A stretch of 5,364 nucleotides of DNA, from NCBI GenBank assembly GCA_964449175.1, contig CAYUYH010000186.1, forward strand, positions 1 to 5,364. Reading direction: 5' to 3'. The notes under the pieces are model-generated. The model worked only from the letters and a program-made list of their open reading frames with translations. It was not told the DNA's origin and did no database searches. Position 1 is the first letter of the stretch. Each line of letters opens with the position of its first letter. The DNA is from CAYUYH01 sp964449175 (lineage in GTDB: Bacteria > Planctomycetota > Phycisphaerae > SM23-33). This document shows positions 5,041-5,364 of this stretch, piece after piece. Both the position numbers and the translations under genes were made by a program.

Positions 5041-5364
5041 GCCCGGCCGGATGCGCTGTAAGCCGAGTTCTGTCCCGCCGTCGCGCTGGGCTGCGTGGCG
5101 GCGGTGAAGGCCATTTCTCTGGACCCGCCGTTGCCGACGGGCTCTCCTTGCGGAAGCGGCCTACCCGCGACGCAGGGTCCCCGCCGCGTTTCACGGCGGC
5201 GGGGTGCCCGTATGGTCTGAACCGGACCCGTCGCTGCTTGGCCTTGCACCCGATGGGGTTTGCCCTGCCGGCCGACTCACGCCGGCCGCGGTGCGCTCTT
5301 ACCGCACCTTTTCACCCTTACCCGCCGCCCCCCCCACGCCCCCCCGGCCGCGGGGGGCCCCCCG
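5041..5364 (-). ncRNA. rnpB: RNase P RNA, bacterial type A, 3' part (5' part outside window)
   Basis: This is the catalytic RNA of RNase P, which removes the 5' leader of precursor tRNAs. Read on the - strand, the conserved blocks appear in the order seen in E. coli: TAAGGGTGAAAAGGTGCGGTA (5320-5300), AAGAGCGCACCGCG, the J15 region CAAACCCC...GGGTGCAAGGCC (5261-5241), GGGTAGGCCGCT (5166-5155), AGAGAAATGGCC, and GACAGAACTCGGCTTACAG (5074-5056). P14 (5270-5276 with 5281-5287) is capped by GUGA and P18 (5124-5130 with 5135-5141) by GCAA; both are GNRA loops, which in type A RNAs dock on P8. A 9-bp GC-rich stem in the P16/P17 region and a P19 helix are also visible. The 3' end is set near 5041, at the P1 strand, and is approximate. 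The 5' half, including P1-P11, is missing. The loop that binds tRNA CCA reads GGC instead of GGU. Confidence 0.95.
5321..5364. repeat. G/C homopolymer stretch with terminal 14-base palindrome in the P12 arm of rnpB
   Basis: This stretch contains C runs of 8 (5328-5335) and 7 (5339-5345), then GGGGGG and CCCCCC, and almost no A or T. Bases 5351-5364 form a perfect palindrome (CGGGGGGCCCCCCG). A 7-bp stem with a 4-base loop can also be drawn between 5340-5346 and 5351-5357. It falls where the variable P12 arm is expected, but nothing else in the window is so low in complexity. It may be genuine or a sequencing or assembly artefact at a contig edge. Confidence 0.6.

Noticed and set aside
4914..5249. 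The DUF3826 reading frame stays open upstream through the 3' part of rnpB, giving a 389-codon frame.
   Set aside because: The upstream part overlaps conserved rnpB blocks, and ATG 4913 begins a signal peptide with a good ribosome binding site.

Overview
The window is very GC-rich DNA (roughly 70% G+C, strong G/C preference at third codon positions). It holds four protein genes and the 3' part of the RNase P RNA gene. Three things suggest a planctomycete, perhaps of the Phycisphaerae type: a DUF3826 lipoprotein (a family known to me mainly from Planctomycetes and Bacteroidetes), a stand-alone B12-fold protein, and a bacterial type A RNase P RNA with a GC-rich P12 arm. This assignment is an inference from gene content only.

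Layout. At the left edge, on the + strand, lies the 3' part of a DEAD/DEAH helicase gene of the MrfA (YprA) type, entering from outside the window. Four bases after its stop codon starts a DnaQ/RNase H-like exonuclease gene of the MrfB (YprB) type. In Bacillus subtilis this pair repairs mitomycin C damage independently of UvrABC. Convergent to it, on the - strand, is a gene for a B12-binding-fold protein with a basic tail; both histidines that mark cobalamin-binding members are replaced. A strong hairpin sits between the two convergent genes. Upstream of the B12-fold gene lies a region of about 400 bases with no convincing gene. Its half next to the gene can fold into several perfect GC-rich stems, including a compact three-way junction. 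Its far half is purine-rich and open in one frame, with codon use unlike the neighbours.

Further right, on the - strand, is a DUF3826 putative lipoprotein gene with a good ribosome binding site and a perfect 8+8 inverted repeat just upstream. It is followed at the right edge by rnpB on the same strand, whose 5' half lies outside the window. The sequence stops inside the P12 arm, in a run of long G/C homopolymers ending in a perfect 14-base palindrome.

Functional links. Only mrfA-mrfB form a clear functional unit (DNA repair helicase plus exonuclease, translationally coupled). The three - strand genes point the same way but are separated by non-coding gaps, so they are probably transcribed separately. 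The most unusual parts are the structured leader together with the cobalamin-ligand-free B12-fold protein it precedes, and a base change in the tRNA CCA-binding loop of rnpB.
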